From: Jiulongibacter sediminis
GTDB taxonomy: Bacteria > Bacteroidota > Bacteroidia > Cytophagales > Spirosomataceae
Length of the DNA: 64,000 bases
Assembly: GCF_001306455.1 (NCBI RefSeq)
Contig: NZ_LGTQ01000015.1
Span: 62,001-126,000, forward strand
Direction: 5' to 3'
Positions 25,514 through 34,174 of the stretch are shown here, in pieces; the first letter of the stretch is position 1; each line of letters opens with the position of its first letter. Position numbers and translations under genes: made by a program. The notes under the pieces were generated by a model that made no database searches, was not told the DNA's origin, and saw only the letters and a program-made list of their open reading frames with translations.

Positions 25514-25876
25514 ATGCTCGGACTACGAACTGCCATTTACAAAGTGAATCAGCTTGCTGAGGCCAAAGCCTGGTATTCAAAAGCTTTTCAAAAAGAACCG
25601 TATTTTGATGAGCCGTTTTATGTTGGTTTTGAGATCGGAGGTTATGAGTTAGGGTTAATGCCTGATTCGCAAAAGGCAGTGGAAAAATCAGCCAATGTCC
25701 ATGTTTTATGGGGCGTTGAAGATATCCATAAAGAGTTTGAACGATTGATTGCCCAGGGTGCCACCGTATGGGAAGAACCCGAAAATGTAGGTGGGGAGCT
25801 TATGGTAGCAACTCTGAAAGACCCTTGGGGAAACTTGCTGGGTTTGATTTACAATCCTTATTTCAAAACAACCTAA
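25514..25876 (+). CDS. VOC-family (glyoxalase-fold) protein
   Basis: A 120-residue single-module vicinal-oxygen-chelate protein: opening LRTAIYKVNQLAEAKAWYSKAFQKEP, then FEIGGYELGLMPD, and ending MVATLKDPWGNLLGLIYNP, the typical glyoxalase/bleomycin-resistance/dioxygenase pattern. Many such proteins bind a metal and act on small thiol or phenolic compounds; the substrate cannot be read. The stop overlaps the convergent DUF4180 stop by 4 nt (CTAA shared by both strands). Confidence 0.88.
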   Translation: MLGLRTAIYKVNQLAEAKAWYSKAFQKEPYFDEPFYVGFEIGGYELGLMPDSQKAVEKSANVHVLWGVEDIHKEFERLIAQGATVWEEPENVGGELMVATLKDPWGNLLGLIYNPYFKTT

Positions 25877-26229
25877 GAGAGTGCCTTTAAAGCCTCATCC
25901 AGACTTTCAGCAAAGTAGACCCTCTTCCCCTTATTGCTTTCATAAATGAAATCCTGGAGACTTTGGCTTACAATATTTTCAAACGAACCGACAATGGCAA
26001 GTTGGGCTCTGAAATTGGAGAAATGCTGAAGCACATTTCCGGCTAGTTTGGTACTCAGATCAAAGAAATCAGCCGTGATATTTTTCTGATAGAGGATCAG
26101 TCGGTCGGACCCCTCGAAACGGATGGTCATTAATAAGTTTTTGGCTTCCTCTTCGCTTTGGATGATAAGTCCTTCTCCAATGATTTCAGCGATAAAATCA
26201 TCGCCGGAAGGGTGTTGAATGATTTTCAT
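25873..26229 (-). CDS. DUF4180-family protein
   Basis: A 118-residue soluble protein resembling DUF4180 (the pattern LIIQSEEEAKNLLMTIRFEGSDRLILYQKNI, FFDLSTKLAGNVLQHFSNFRAQLAIVG, ending YFAESLDEALKAL). Its function is unknown; the fold suggests an anti-sigma-antagonist (STAS-like) arrangement, which is weak inference. Its start overlaps the GNAT gene stop by 4 nt, so the pair is co-translated. Confidence 0.8.
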   Translation of the reverse strand: MKIIQHPSGDDFIAEIIGEGLIIQSEEEAKNLLMTIRFEGSDRLILYQKNITADFFDLSTKLAGNVLQHFSNFRAQLAIVGSFENIVSQSLQDFIYESNKGKRVYFAESLDEALKALS

Positions 26230-26909
26230 TTTTTTCTGATCATGGTATAATAAAAATCTTTTCGAACCTCAAAGCCCAGTTGCTTGTAAAGGCGAATGGC
26301 CGAAGTGTTGTCTTTCCGGACATGCAGAAAAGGTGTTTTTCCGAGCTCCGCAATATGTTCCATCATCCCGAGAAGGAGGGCTTTCCCCAATCCCTTCCCG
26401 GTAAAGTCAGGATGAGTGCAGACGGCTGAAATCTCCATAAAAGATCCGGCACAAAGCCGAAGGCCAGCCATAGCCACCAGACGGGCCTCATGAAAAATCC
26501 CCAGATATTTTCCGAATCGGATGGTCCCCGGGAGAAAAGGCCCTGGTTTAGTCAATTCCGTTAAAGCAAGCATTTGAGGTACATTTTCTATGGTCAAGGG
26601 CTGTAGTACGACTTTCTCTTCACGGTTTTCGCTGACCGATTCCGTAGCAACCATTTGATGCATTTCTCCTTCAAACACGAATTCCCAAGAGAAGGGAAAG
26701 TCCAGACGATGAGGGGTGAAAATCAGAACCTCCTGACCTTGAGCCGCTAGTTCCGTTAGATTTCTGAAATCATCCGAAGTGTACCCGGGCATTCCGGCAA
26801 ACGGACTAACCTCAGGCTCAAATACTACGGCCCCCTCCCCGCTTTTGACAAGGCACGGGTTTTCCTTTGCGGCATTCCAGATAATATTGTCAAGGATTTT
26901 TGTTTGCAT
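26226..26909 (-). CDS. GNAT-family N-acetyltransferase (FR47-like)
   Basis: A 227-residue acetyltransferase. The acetyl-CoA loop is visible in the C-terminal half: EISAVCTHPDFTGKGLGKALLLGMMEHI, with the R/QxxGxG/A-type FTGKGLGKA, then LHVRKDNTSAIRLYKQLGFEVRKDFYYTMI. The N-terminal ~100 residues are typical of the FR47-like subgroup. The acceptor amine is unknown. It is co-transcribed with the DUF4180 gene downstream by a 4-nt overlap; a bidirectional relation with the upstream acyltransferase gene (62-nt gap) is possible. Confidence 0.9.
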   Translation of the reverse strand: MQTKILDNIIWNAAKENPCLVKSGEGAVVFEPEVSPFAGMPGYTSDDFRNLTELAAQGQEVLIFTPHRLDFPFSWEFVFEGEMHQMVATESVSENREEKVVLQPLTIENVPQMLALTELTKPGPFLPGTIRFGKYLGIFHEARLVAMAGLRLCAGSFMEISAVCTHPDFTGKGLGKALLLGMMEHIAELGKTPFLHVRKDNTSAIRLYKQLGFEVRKDFYYTMIRKK

Positions 26910-26971
26910 GTTTTGAATAACAAAAGCTGAGGAAAAAAGAGTCTTTCCAGTACACTGAATGGAAGATTAAA

Positions 26972-28231
26972 TTATTTTGAAAAGGATAATAAGGAATCTC
27001 GAATTGACTTCATCAATTGCTCGCTCTCCTGTTCGGTAAACTCGTTTTTCAAAAGTGTGAAATCGAGACGCAGGCGGCCATACAAAAGACGCCCGAAGGC
27101 AGAAACCGGAGGGCCTATCTGATTATTGCTGATGAACGTACGAACCTCCAGGGGTTTCAGGTGACCATAGGTCGTTTTGAGGTCCAGTTGACCGATATAA
27201 CTCAAAGCAGTACTGGCCATCCTGAATTTTCGGGTTTTCAACATCAGTTGTATCATTGTTTGGCTCATTTGAGCAAAAAGAACAATATCGCCTGTTTTTC
27301 CGGATTGGTACATTTGCTTCCACAGGTCGCGGGCGATTTCTTTGGTGCCTGAGGCCGAAGGTAAAGCCAGGGTGAATCGCGTCATCGAAAAATAACATCC
27401 AAGAACATCGTCGGGTACTGGTGGCTGCATCCAATGACGGATATCCGCAAACGAAATGGAACGAAAGAGTTGTTTCCGGCTCCTGTTTTTTTGCTTGATA
27501 TACGCCGAAAGCATTGCGGCTGAAAGAACATTATTGAAAGATAGTTTCTGCCGACCGGCTGTTACTAACAATTGCCTGGTTTCATGGGTGTTTAGAGTCA
27601 GGCTGCAAATTCGGTTTTCAGAGTTTTGAAGCGGGGCCGGGGTATCACCCCGGAAAGCATATAAGACTTCATCCTTCATTTGCCGGGCCAGAAAGCTCAG
27701 TTTTTTCCAGCGGCCCGGCCACCCCTGATAAGCCTCAGGGTAATCGTATGAACCGGAAGAAACTGTGCTATGCTCCTCCAGTATTTCCTCGCCGAGAAGG
27801 CTGAGCATGTCAGTCAGGAGCTGACGTGCTGAAATGCCATCAATGATCGCATGGTGAAAAACAAGGATCAGTTCAGTGTGATTTTCTCCTTTTGGGTCTT
27901 CCAGAAAAAGAACATACAAGAGGGGGCGATTCGTATCGTACCGGCGGTTGACAGCCTCTTCAACATATTTTTTCCAGGAGTCAGCAGATGCCCGCGGATG
28001 AATGGATAGATCAAGAGGCTCCTCTGTTGGACTGAAGTAGTAACCTTTTTTCTGTCGTGAGATGTGGGCCCTAAGCAGGGTATGTCGCTTTTGAAGACGA
28101 TCCATCGCGTGCCGTACGTCGGATGAGCGAAGAGAACCTTCAAGACTGACTACGATCACCGTAGACATCGGGAAGGCGGCGTTGCTATCGGTGAGGGCAG
28201 CTTCTACGTCATTTAGTTTTCGGTAACTCAA
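26972..28231 (-). CDS. Stand-alone condensation-fold acyltransferase (PapA5-like)
   Basis: A 419-residue member of the chloramphenicol-acetyltransferase/condensation superfamily. The catalytic motif HHAIIDG is at residues 126-132 (active His127), preceded by LILVF; a late SYIGQLDL segment corresponds to the family's structural motif. No carrier-protein, adenylation or ketosynthase genes are nearby, so it acts alone, similar to alcohol O-acetyltransferases or PapA5-type enzymes that acylate hydroxyl groups of lipids or pigments. Product unknown. It is divergent from the xylanase gene, and the codon use does not look foreign. Confidence 0.82.
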   Translation of the reverse strand: MSYRKLNDVEAALTDSNAAFPMSTVIVVSLEGSLRSSDVRHAMDRLQKRHTLLRAHISRQKKGYYFSPTEEPLDLSIHPRASADSWKKYVEEAVNRRYDTNRPLLYVLFLEDPKGENHTELILVFHHAIIDGISARQLLTDMLSLLGEEILEEHSTVSSGSYDYPEAYQGWPGRWKKLSFLARQMKDEVLYAFRGDTPAPLQNSENRICSLTLNTHETRQLLVTAGRQKLSFNNVLSAAMLSAYIKQKNRSRKQLFRSISFADIRHWMQPPVPDDVLGCYFSMTRFTLALPSASGTKEIARDLWKQMYQSGKTGDIVLFAQMSQTMIQLMLKTRKFRMASTALSYIGQLDLKTTYGHLKPLEVRTFISNNQIGPPVSAFGRLLYGRLRLDFTLLKNEFTEQESEQLMKSIRDSLLSFSK

Positions 28232-28320
28232 CGGAGGGATTGGTTAAAGGCCTGATCTTAAAAACTGCTGAAAGGTTTACGCAATAATTATTTCCTGTAA
28301 TTTTAACACTTTAACCCTAG

Positions 28321-29487
28321 ATGATGAAGAAATATCAAATCCTTTCCGCCTCTGTTTTTTTTTCAGGCCTGGTTCTTTTCAGCTGTCAGCAAGAGCATGA
28401 CCAGCAGTTGCCTTCTCTCAAAGAAGCCTATGCGGGAGCGTTCAAAATCGGCTCAGCCGTGAATCCTGCCATCGTCAACGGCCTGGACTCCGCCAATCAG
28501 GCTATTGTTTTGAAACAATTCAATACTGTCACGGTGGAGAATGTGATGAAGGCAGCATTGATAAATCCAGAGCCCGGCGTTTTCAATTTTACCCCGGCTG
28601 ATGAATATGTGGAGTTTGCAAAGCAAAACGATATGTTCACGGTGGGTCACACTCTGGTCTGGCATAATCAATGCCCGGATTGGTTTTTCAAAGATGCGAA
28701 TGGCAACCCAAATACTCCGGAGCAACAGAAAGAACGCCTTCGTCAGCATATTGAAACAGTAGCGGGTCGGTATGCCGGTAAAGTGGATGCCTGGGATGTA
28801 GTCAATGAGGTGATTGATAATGACGGCTCCTACAGACCTACTACCTGGGTTAATAGTATGGGAAGCGGAGATGAGTTAGTGAAACTTGCCTTCTCCTACG
28901 CTGCTCAATACGCTCCGAATACGGAGTTGTATTATAATGATTTCAATGCTTGGCGGCCTGAAAAGGTGCAGGGCATTATACGGCTGGTGAAGATGCTGAA
29001 AGACGAAGGTATTCGAATTGACGGCGTTGGCATTCAGGGTCATTGGGGATTGAATTATCCCAAAACTGAATACATAGAAGCGGCGATTGACGCTTATGCC
29101 GCTGCAGGAGTAAAAGTTATGATAACCGAACTCGATGTGGATGTATTGCCTTTGACCCGCGAAGGCCAGATTATTGGAACAGGAATGCTTCACCCGCAAT
29201 ACCAACTGGAAGAATTCAAAGAATATCTTGATCCGTATGCGGATAGAATGCCGCCGGAAGTATCAAAAGCATTAGCCGATCGCTATGCTGAGCTATTTGA
29301 GATTTTCTATAGAAAGAAAGACAAAATTGACCGTGTAACACTATGGGGCGTCTCTGATGAAATGTCATGGAAAAACGGCTATCCCATCGCCGGCCGTACC
29401 AACTACCCACTCTTATGGGATAGAAATCATCAGCCAAAAGAAGCTGTGAAGGCTGTGGTAGAGGTGCCTGCTATGTTCGGGGAGTAA
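28321..29487 (+). CDS. GH10 endo-1,4-beta-xylanase lipoprotein
   Basis: A 388-residue glycoside hydrolase family 10 enzyme. The lipoprotein signal ends at Cys22 (LFSC), so it is membrane-anchored, probably at the surface. Catalytic residues are clear: acid/base Glu163 in WDVVNEV and nucleophile Glu270 in MITELDVDV; TLVWHNQCPDWF and YYNDFNAW are substrate-cleft motifs. It should cut the beta-1,4-xylose backbone of xylan. There is one catalytic domain and no carbohydrate-binding module. Two ATGs (28321, 28324) are equivalent starts. The gene faces an exported esterase gene, with a bidirectional terminator between, which suggests joint action on decorated xylan. Confidence 0.96.
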   Translation: MMKKYQILSASVFFSGLVLFSCQQEHDQQLPSLKEAYAGAFKIGSAVNPAIVNGLDSANQAIVLKQFNTVTVENVMKAALINPEPGVFNFTPADEYVEFAKQNDMFTVGHTLVWHNQCPDWFFKDANGNPNTPEQQKERLRQHIETVAGRYAGKVDAWDVVNEVIDNDGSYRPTTWVNSMGSGDELVKLAFSYAAQYAPNTELYYNDFNAWRPEKVQGIIRLVKMLKDEGIRIDGVGIQGHWGLNYPKTEYIEAAIDAYAAAGVKVMITELDVDVLPLTREGQIIGTGMLHPQYQLEEFKEYLDPYADRMPPEVSKALADRYAELFEIFYRKKDKIDRVTLWGVSDEMSWKNGYPIAGRTNYPLLWDRNHQPKEAVKAVVEVPAMFGE

Positions 29488-29642
29488 TTCCGCGGAGTCC
29501 CTGACGAAGACTGTGCTTCAGGAATACTTAAAATAATTCAGAGGCAAATCGTTTTTGACGGTTGTAACAGATCGAATTCTTAGAATTTAATAGACAGTCA
29601 AGTAATGGTTGAATTTAGATAATTTCCGCAGTTGATAAACGA

Positions 29643-29675
29643 AAAAGAAGCTGCCTTTTCGAGACAGCTTCTTTT
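29643..29675. terminator. Bidirectional terminator between convergent genes
   Basis: An 11-bp stem AAAAGAAGCTG / CAGCTTCTTTT with an 11-nt loop. The A/T ends of the stem provide T-runs on both strands, ending the xylanase gene (+) and the esterase gene (-). Confidence 0.8.
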
Positions 29676-29693
29676 AGTTTGGGCTTTGGTTTA

Positions 29694-30680
29694 TCAGTTG
29701 ATTGTCTTCCAAAAATCTATTGTGTTATTGACAATACCCGGCATTTTACCATGCATTTCATGTGTTGCGTCGCTCACGGTATGAAATCTGGCCTTTACAT
29801 TACGACCTTTTAAGGCAGTATGTAATCTTTCTCCCTGATTCTGGTCGTCTACAACCTGGTCATTATCACCATAGAATAGAACTGTAGGAACGCTGTTTCC
29901 GTCTACCTCAAAAATAGGACTGGCATCTTGATAGGCCTCCGGTTTTTGGTCGTACGTTCCGCCTATAAGAAGAGCTGTTAAGTTTCGGTTTTTGTCATCT
30001 ACGATCCCATTGTAAATTGAAGGCTGGGTAAGATCTGCAGGGGCAGCAACAGCCGCCACTGATTTTATGAATCGTTTTTTTCTTTTGTAGGCATAAGTTA
30101 AAGCTAGATGCCCGCCTGAACTGTAACCCCATAATACCACATCATCGTTGAGGTTAAGCTCACCTTTCAAGCTTTGCTGATGCTCGAAAAACAGGTCGAG
30201 ATCTTCCATAATTTGCGGGAAATTAACACCGGGACTCCCTGCTAAGCGGTGATTTATATTAAAAATTGTAGCATTAATATTTCTCTTTTTAAACTCTTCC
30301 ACAACTGGATCAAGAAACGATTTGTCAAGAAGACTCCAGCCACCGCCATGAATTAGCACTACAGAAACGGATGGTACAGATTCTCCTGTACCCACCGGTC
30401 TGTACAGGTCATAATTTTGTAGCTTGTCTGGCCCGTACGATCTGTTTTTCTCTACTGTGTAAGAAGTTACGTTTCCGGCTGTAAGTAGTTGACCCATGGT
30501 AGGCTCTTGCGGTGAATTTGGCTCTTCCTGTGTTGTGCTTTGAGCAGATACTCTCTCTTCGGTAGTGGCTGAGCCCGAACCCTCTGGTAGTGGTTCAACA
30601 GAAGTAAGTTCAGAACATGAGCTTAAAAAGCTTGAGGCCAAAAAGGCTATAGTTATCAAAAAGTAGTTTGCTGTTTTCAT
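29694..30680 (-). CDS. Exported alpha/beta-hydrolase (esterase) lipoprotein
   Basis: A 328-residue serine hydrolase. The lipoprotein signal ends at Cys22 (LSSC), followed by a Ser/Pro/Gln-rich linker (to about residue 75). The catalytic domain has the oxyanion HGGGW, the nucleophile elbow GYSSGG, and later Asp in FYGDNDQVVDDQ and His in DATHEMH, consistent with acetylesterase/feruloyl-esterase-like (BD-FAE) hydrolases. Facing a xylanase gene, it may remove acetyl or feruloyl side groups from xylan; this is inference. The ATG at 30680 is used because it begins the signal peptide. Upstream DNA carries three TGTRGAR elements. Confidence 0.85.
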   Translation of the reverse strand: MKTANYFLITIAFLASSFLSSCSELTSVEPLPEGSGSATTEERVSAQSTTQEEPNSPQEPTMGQLLTAGNVTSYTVEKNRSYGPDKLQNYDLYRPVGTGESVPSVSVVLIHGGGWSLLDKSFLDPVVEEFKKRNINATIFNINHRLAGSPGVNFPQIMEDLDLFFEHQQSLKGELNLNDDVVLWGYSSGGHLALTYAYKRKKRFIKSVAAVAAPADLTQPSIYNGIVDDKNRNLTALLIGGTYDQKPEAYQDASPIFEVDGNSVPTVLFYGDNDQVVDDQNQGERLHTALKGRNVKARFHTVSDATHEMHGKMPGIVNNTIDFWKTIN

Positions 30681-30738
30681 GATTGTAAGTAGTTGATTTA
30701 TAGGATTGTGTATAAAATCAACGTTCCTTTTTTTTGAT

Positions 30739-30794
30739 TGTGGAATCACATGAAAACTGTAGAAAATTTGCCACTTTTATTGTAAAGTGTGGAA
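30739..30794 (+). promoter_or_regulatory. Three TGTRGAR elements
   Basis: TGTGGAA at 30739, TGTAGAA at 30758 and TGTGGAA at 30788, all on the plus strand, within the upstream region of the minus-strand esterase gene. See the finding on the shared element. Confidence 0.45.
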
Positions 30795-30949
30795 TTGGGT
30801 GAGGGGTAATAAACTGACTAACTTTTGGTATGTTGATCGGAGTTTGCTGGTAAAAGTGATAGAAACTAATCTTGCTCGTTTTCTGAAAAATAGGTAGAGC
30901 TTGAAAAGTAATTTGCTTCTTATACTTAATTCATTGTGATAGATGATAT

Positions 30950-30981
30950 AAAAAAGAGGAGGAAGCCGTAGCCCCTCCTCT
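30950..30981 (-). terminator. Terminator of the glycine-zipper lipoprotein gene
   Basis: On the minus strand: AGAGGAGG, an 11-nt loop, CCTCCTCT, then TTTTT. It lies 25 bp after the stop at 31007. Confidence 0.8.
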
Positions 30982-31006
30982 GATATTGTTTACTAACAGT
31001 TTCCGA

Positions 31007-31399
31007 TTATTGTTCACGCTTTTTCTTTTCAATGATGGCTCCGGTAGCTGCACCCGCACCTGCTCCCAGAACACCGCCAAGAACAGCACCTCTTACTGGC
31101 TTTTTGCCATCAATAACAGCTCCTGATGCTGCACCGGCTCCGGCACCAATGAGTGCTCCTTTGGTAGCTGCTGACATTTTCTTTTCCTCGGGCTTGTAGG
31201 CCACGGGTTCAGATGGCTCATAATCAGGGCTGTAAAAATCCACATCAGGATTTGCTGATGCCGACTGATTCATTTCATTTCTTAATGAATCGAGAGCTCT
31301 CAGTTTTTCAAGTTCTGCCTGATCTTCTGTTTTCATATTACATGAGAAGAGTGCTAAACATAATCCTGTAATGGTTAGTAACTTTAATTGCTTTTTCAT
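31007..31399 (-). CDS. Glycine-zipper lipoprotein
   Basis: A 130-residue lipoprotein: signal with Cys20 (LALFSC), a charged linker, then a C-terminal glycine zipper of two hairpin helices (GALIGAGAGAASGAV, GAVLGGVLGAGAGAATGAI). Such motifs insert into membranes and are common in envelope-stress proteins. It resembles the N-terminal zipper of the OmpA-like lipoprotein encoded at 34175-34882. No enzyme role is suggested. It is transcribed from its own promoter (168-bp gap) and ends at the terminator 30950-30981. Confidence 0.85.
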   Translation of the reverse strand: MKKQLKLLTITGLCLALFSCNMKTEDQAELEKLRALDSLRNEMNQSASANPDVDFYSPDYEPSEPVAYKPEEKKMSAATKGALIGAGAGAASGAVIDGKKPVRGAVLGGVLGAGAGAATGAIIEKKKREQ

Positions 31400-31511
31400 G
31401 ATTAAAAACGATTTGATTCAATCATTATAAATAAAGGCTTGTTCCTCCATCACAGGCCTGCGAAAGCTGTGGAAATGGGAAATTTCGGGCAAAAAAAATC
31501 GCAGTTGTCAA

Positions 31512-31543
31512 TAAAAAAACCGACCAGAGTTTTCTGGCCGGTT
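31512..31543 (-). terminator. Terminator of the 31569-32594 gene
   Basis: On the minus strand: AACCGGCCAGA / TCTGGTCGGTT around AAAC (one G-U pair), followed by seven T. Confidence 0.88.
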
Positions 31544-31568
31544 CATGTTAGTCTAGCTTAGTTAAGAC

Positions 31569-32594
31569 TTACATTTTATGTAGGTAGACCGAAGAGGCCG
31601 ATTCTAAGTTATAGTTGGTGCTCGGGGCGATATTACCGCCGGAGGTTACATTGGCAAAACTCAATACACGACCACCGCCATTACCGGCTTCAGCGATAAA
31701 GACAGTTTTGGTGGCCCCGTCATATGCCACGTCAACAGGGTTGCCCATCATGGTGTTACTACCGCTGACGATGATAGTTTCAGAGGTTGATATCATTCCG
31801 CCGTTTGCTGTTCCGTCAAACTTACTCATGAAGTTTTCAATGATGTAGAAACCTCCGTCATCCTGACCATTTGAGGCCTGTCCAATGTCTGTCATCACCA
31901 TAGTATTGCTGGCAGCATCGTATGTTAAACCATGCGTACGAACTAGACCTTCTATGGCCACACGCTTGCCGGTGGTTAACATTCCTGTAGAGCTGTTAGA
32001 AAGAAAATCAGTGTAAACGGCCAGTTCATTGTCGGTATCTACAACGGCGTATAAATCATCTCCTATAAAGGTGATTCCCCACAGTTTAATATCAGTGGTA
32101 ATCACGTTTCTCAGCATAAACGAATTGCCTGATTTCTGATAGACAAAGAGTCTGCCATCTGGTGTATTGCTGTCGCCGTCTACATCTGCATTGTCTGCCA
32201 CTACATAAAAGTTGCCATTTACGGCCATTTCTCTTGGGCTTTCCATGTCATTTGGCCCGTCAATGCTGATATTGACGTTTATTAAGCCACCTACGCTTAC
32301 ACTGGCATCGGCAGAGAACCCTTCTATCCCTTTATCTGATCTGGAGACCTGGAAAATCTGATCTGAGGAAGCATCGTAATATACACCGTCAGCAGCAGAA
32401 GAGCTTGATTCATAGGTAGTAGTGGTGGCCATAGAGTTATTCTCGTACTCATATAAAGTCACATCACCGTTGGCGTTATTTGATGCATAGACCATTGCCG
32501 TAGTATTCATCGGGTTCATTCCTCCGTTATCTTCGCAAGAGGTCATTGCAGCCATAAACCCTGCTGCCATCATTGTTAAAATTTGCTTTTTCAT
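31569..32594 (-). CDS. Exported beta-propeller-like lipoprotein
   Basis: A 341-residue lipoprotein (lipobox MTSC, Cys20). The rest shows repeating beta-rich segments such as DGVYYDASSDQIFQVSR, GITFIGDDLYAVVDTDNELAVY and HGLTYDAASNTMVMTDI, then VDVAYDGATKTVFIAEAGNGGG, reminiscent of six- or seven-bladed NHL/lactonase-type propellers. I cannot assign a family. It sits in the middle of a block of stress-linked genes, in its own transcript with a strong terminator downstream. A binding or surface-display role is more likely than an enzyme. Confidence 0.7.
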   Translation of the reverse strand: MKKQILTMMAAGFMAAMTSCEDNGGMNPMNTTAMVYASNNANGDVTLYEYENNSMATTTTYESSSSAADGVYYDASSDQIFQVSRSDKGIEGFSADASVSVGGLINVNISIDGPNDMESPREMAVNGNFYVVADNADVDGDSNTPDGRLFVYQKSGNSFMLRNVITTDIKLWGITFIGDDLYAVVDTDNELAVYTDFLSNSSTGMLTTGKRVAIEGLVRTHGLTYDAASNTMVMTDIGQASNGQDDGGFYIIENFMSKFDGTANGGMISTSETIIVSGSNTMMGNPVDVAYDGATKTVFIAEAGNGGGRVLSFANVTSGGNIAPSTNYNLESASSVYLHKM

Positions 32595-32683
32595 TATTTG
32601 TTTGTTTTAAGTTTCTGTTTCGGGTTTAGTGTCTTGTGTATACGATCTGGTAGCTGATTTAGATCATTGGTCGGGATCTTTTT

Positions 32684-32713
32684 GAAAAAAAGAGGAGCCA
32701 TAAATGACTCCTC
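32684..32713 (-). terminator. Terminator of the DUF1328 gene
   Basis: On the minus strand: GAGGAGTCAT / ATGGCTCCTC (one G-U pair), with TT between the full arms, so the innermost pairs must open as the loop; seven T follow. Confidence 0.8.
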
Positions 32714-32740
32714 CAGTCTGTTGTGAAATGTAGCTTTGCT

Positions 32741-32917
32741 TTAATCCAGTAAATCCCGGCTTTTTCTTCTTCCAGTGATCAGGGTGACCACAAAAAGGAT
32801 AATGAAAAGGAAGAATAAAATTTTGGCGATTTCAGCTGCTCCGGCCGCCAGGCCTCCAAATCCGAAAACTCCGGCGATAATTGCAACTATTAAAAATCCT
32901 ATTGACCATCGTAACAT
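32741..32917 (-). CDS. DUF1328-family small membrane protein (YtjA-like)
   Basis: A 58-residue protein too short for usual gene calling, read directly from the minus strand: [21 protein letters not shown], then [23 protein letters not shown] and a basic tail. Length, the two membrane helices and the order match DUF1328 (E. coli YtjA). These proteins are stress- or stationary-phase-linked in several bacteria, with no known biochemical role. It lies 40 bp downstream of the Dps gene and has its own terminator, so it is probably the last gene of the 34882-to-32741 stress transcript. Confidence 0.9.
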   Translation of the reverse strand: MLRWSIGFLIVAIIAGVFGFGGLAAGAAEIAKILFFLFIILFVVTLITGRRKSRDLLD

Positions 32918-32957
32918 AATTGATATTCGTTTAAGTGAAAAAAATGACTTTATTGTC

Positions 32958-33431
32958 TTATTTAGAGAGGTAAGCTCTTAGCATCCAGGCGGCTTCCTCG
33001 CAGTGTCTTAGTTGCCCTACCATGAAATCTTCAGTACCATAGTCCTTGGCATCAGCGGCCAGTTCTATATGGTCACGCATCCATCGGGTCATGGTTTCAT
33101 AATCATCAAGGAGAGACTTCAGAATCTTTTTAGAATCATGGTATGGCTCCTTAGTTTCGTTGAGATTAGTAAACTGTAGAAACTCTTCGCAAGAGCCCAT
33201 CGGCACTTTCCCGATTTTTCTGATTCGCTCGGCCGTATCGTCAATTCCGGTAGCAAGCTCGGTGTATAATTTCTCCAGAAACTCGTGTAGCTCCAGGAAA
33301 GAGCTTCCCTCAATGTTCCAGTGATAATTTCTGAGTTTGATGTACAGAATGTGCTGATCAGCCAGCATAACATTCAAGGCATCAGATATTTCAGTTTTAT
33401 TTTTCTTATTAATTCCTATTAAAGCTTCCAT
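32958..33431 (-). CDS. dps: Dps-family ferritin-like DNA-protection protein
   Basis: A 157-residue Dps (DNA-binding protein from starved cells): it oxidises Fe(II) with peroxide and stores iron, protecting DNA under oxidative stress. The ferroxidase residues are visible: His37 in NYHWNIEG and Asp64/Glu68 in IDDTAERI, with spacing of 27 and 4 as in known Dps. No Lys-rich DNA-binding tail is obvious; DNA binding may be weak. It lies between an outer-membrane barrel gene (43 nt upstream) and the DUF1328 gene, so it probably belongs to the same stress transcript. Confidence 0.93.
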   Translation of the reverse strand: MEALIGINKKNKTEISDALNVMLADQHILYIKLRNYHWNIEGSSFLELHEFLEKLYTELATGIDDTAERIRKIGKVPMGSCEEFLQFTNLNETKEPYHDSKKILKSLLDDYETMTRWMRDHIELAADAKDYGTEDFMVGQLRHCEEAAWMLRAYLSK

Positions 33432-33474
33432 TTATGTGATTGTGTTTTTAGTTAAAAAATTGATTTTCTTCTGC

Positions 33475-34095
33475 TTAGAAGGCATATCCGGCAGTAATGG
33501 AAAATGAATTTCCTTTACCAGAAAACTGATTTTCAGTTTGCTGGTCGTCATAATCGATATTAAAGACATCGTTTACGTTTCCTTCATATCGCATGTCGAG
33601 ACGTATACTTCTGATATCAAAGCCAACACCTACCTGATAACCCAGTAAGGCTTTTCTGAAGCCCTCTTCTGCCTGAGTAATTCCAATGTTTTCCAGGAAC
33701 GTGTCGTCTTCATTGATTAAAAATGTAGCTACCGGACCTGCGTTAAAACGTACGACATCTGTGGCTTTTACTCCCAGAAGCACTGGTATGTCAAAATAGG
33801 TTTGTTTAAAATCTCTTTCTACACCTAGCAGGCCGGTGGTAGTTCCACCTTTTTGAGAGACAATAAGCTCGGGCTGAACAAAGAACTTGTTACCAAAGCG
33901 GGTGTAGAGCCCCCCGGTGAAACCGGTACTTCTGGTATCTTCAGAATCCCAGAAACCCTGATCGCTTCCCGAACCTTCGCCGCGGATCGTTGATAAATTG
34001 GCTCCGGCCCGGATACCGATTTCAAAATTGTCCTGAGCTTTAAGGCTCAGACTTGTCAATGTGGCCAAAACAGCCAGTGCTATTAACTTTTTCAT
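33475..34095 (-). CDS. Outer-membrane beta-barrel protein
   Basis: A 206-residue protein with a signal peptide (1-20, SLKAQ) and a small eight-stranded-type barrel: IGIRAGANLSTIRG, TGGLYTRFGNKFFVQPELIVSQKGG and FNAGPVATFLI, ending in GYAF with a terminal Phe. It matches the porin-family outer-membrane beta-barrel (PF13568, PorT-like) common in Bacteroidota. Function unknown. It lies 79 bp downstream of the OmpA-like lipoprotein gene and upstream of dps. Confidence 0.87.
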   Translation of the reverse strand: MKKLIALAVLATLTSLSLKAQDNFEIGIRAGANLSTIRGEGSGSDQGFWDSEDTRSTGFTGGLYTRFGNKFFVQPELIVSQKGGTTTGLLGVERDFKQTYFDIPVLLGVKATDVVRFNAGPVATFLINEDDTFLENIGITQAEEGFRKALLGYQVGVGFDIRSIRLDMRYEGNVNDVFNIDYDDQQTENQFSGKGNSFSITAGYAF

Positions 34096-34174
34096 GATTA
34101 TGTTTTTTGTGTTTTGATGTCAAAAGTTTGATTACCCACACCTCCTTCCGGAGCTGATAACAGACTAAGGTTTA

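Larger units (their letters stand above)
30681..31006. other. Intergenic region between esterase and glycine-zipper genes
   Basis: A 326-base gap with no supported ORF. It holds the TGTRGAR triplet (30739-30794) and, at 30950-30981, the terminator of the glycine-zipper gene. Nothing else was recognised. Confidence 0.5.

Noticed and set aside
32775-32981. 68-codon plus-strand ORF
   Set aside because: It is antisense to the DUF1328 gene read on the minus strand, which has clear family identity and a terminator.
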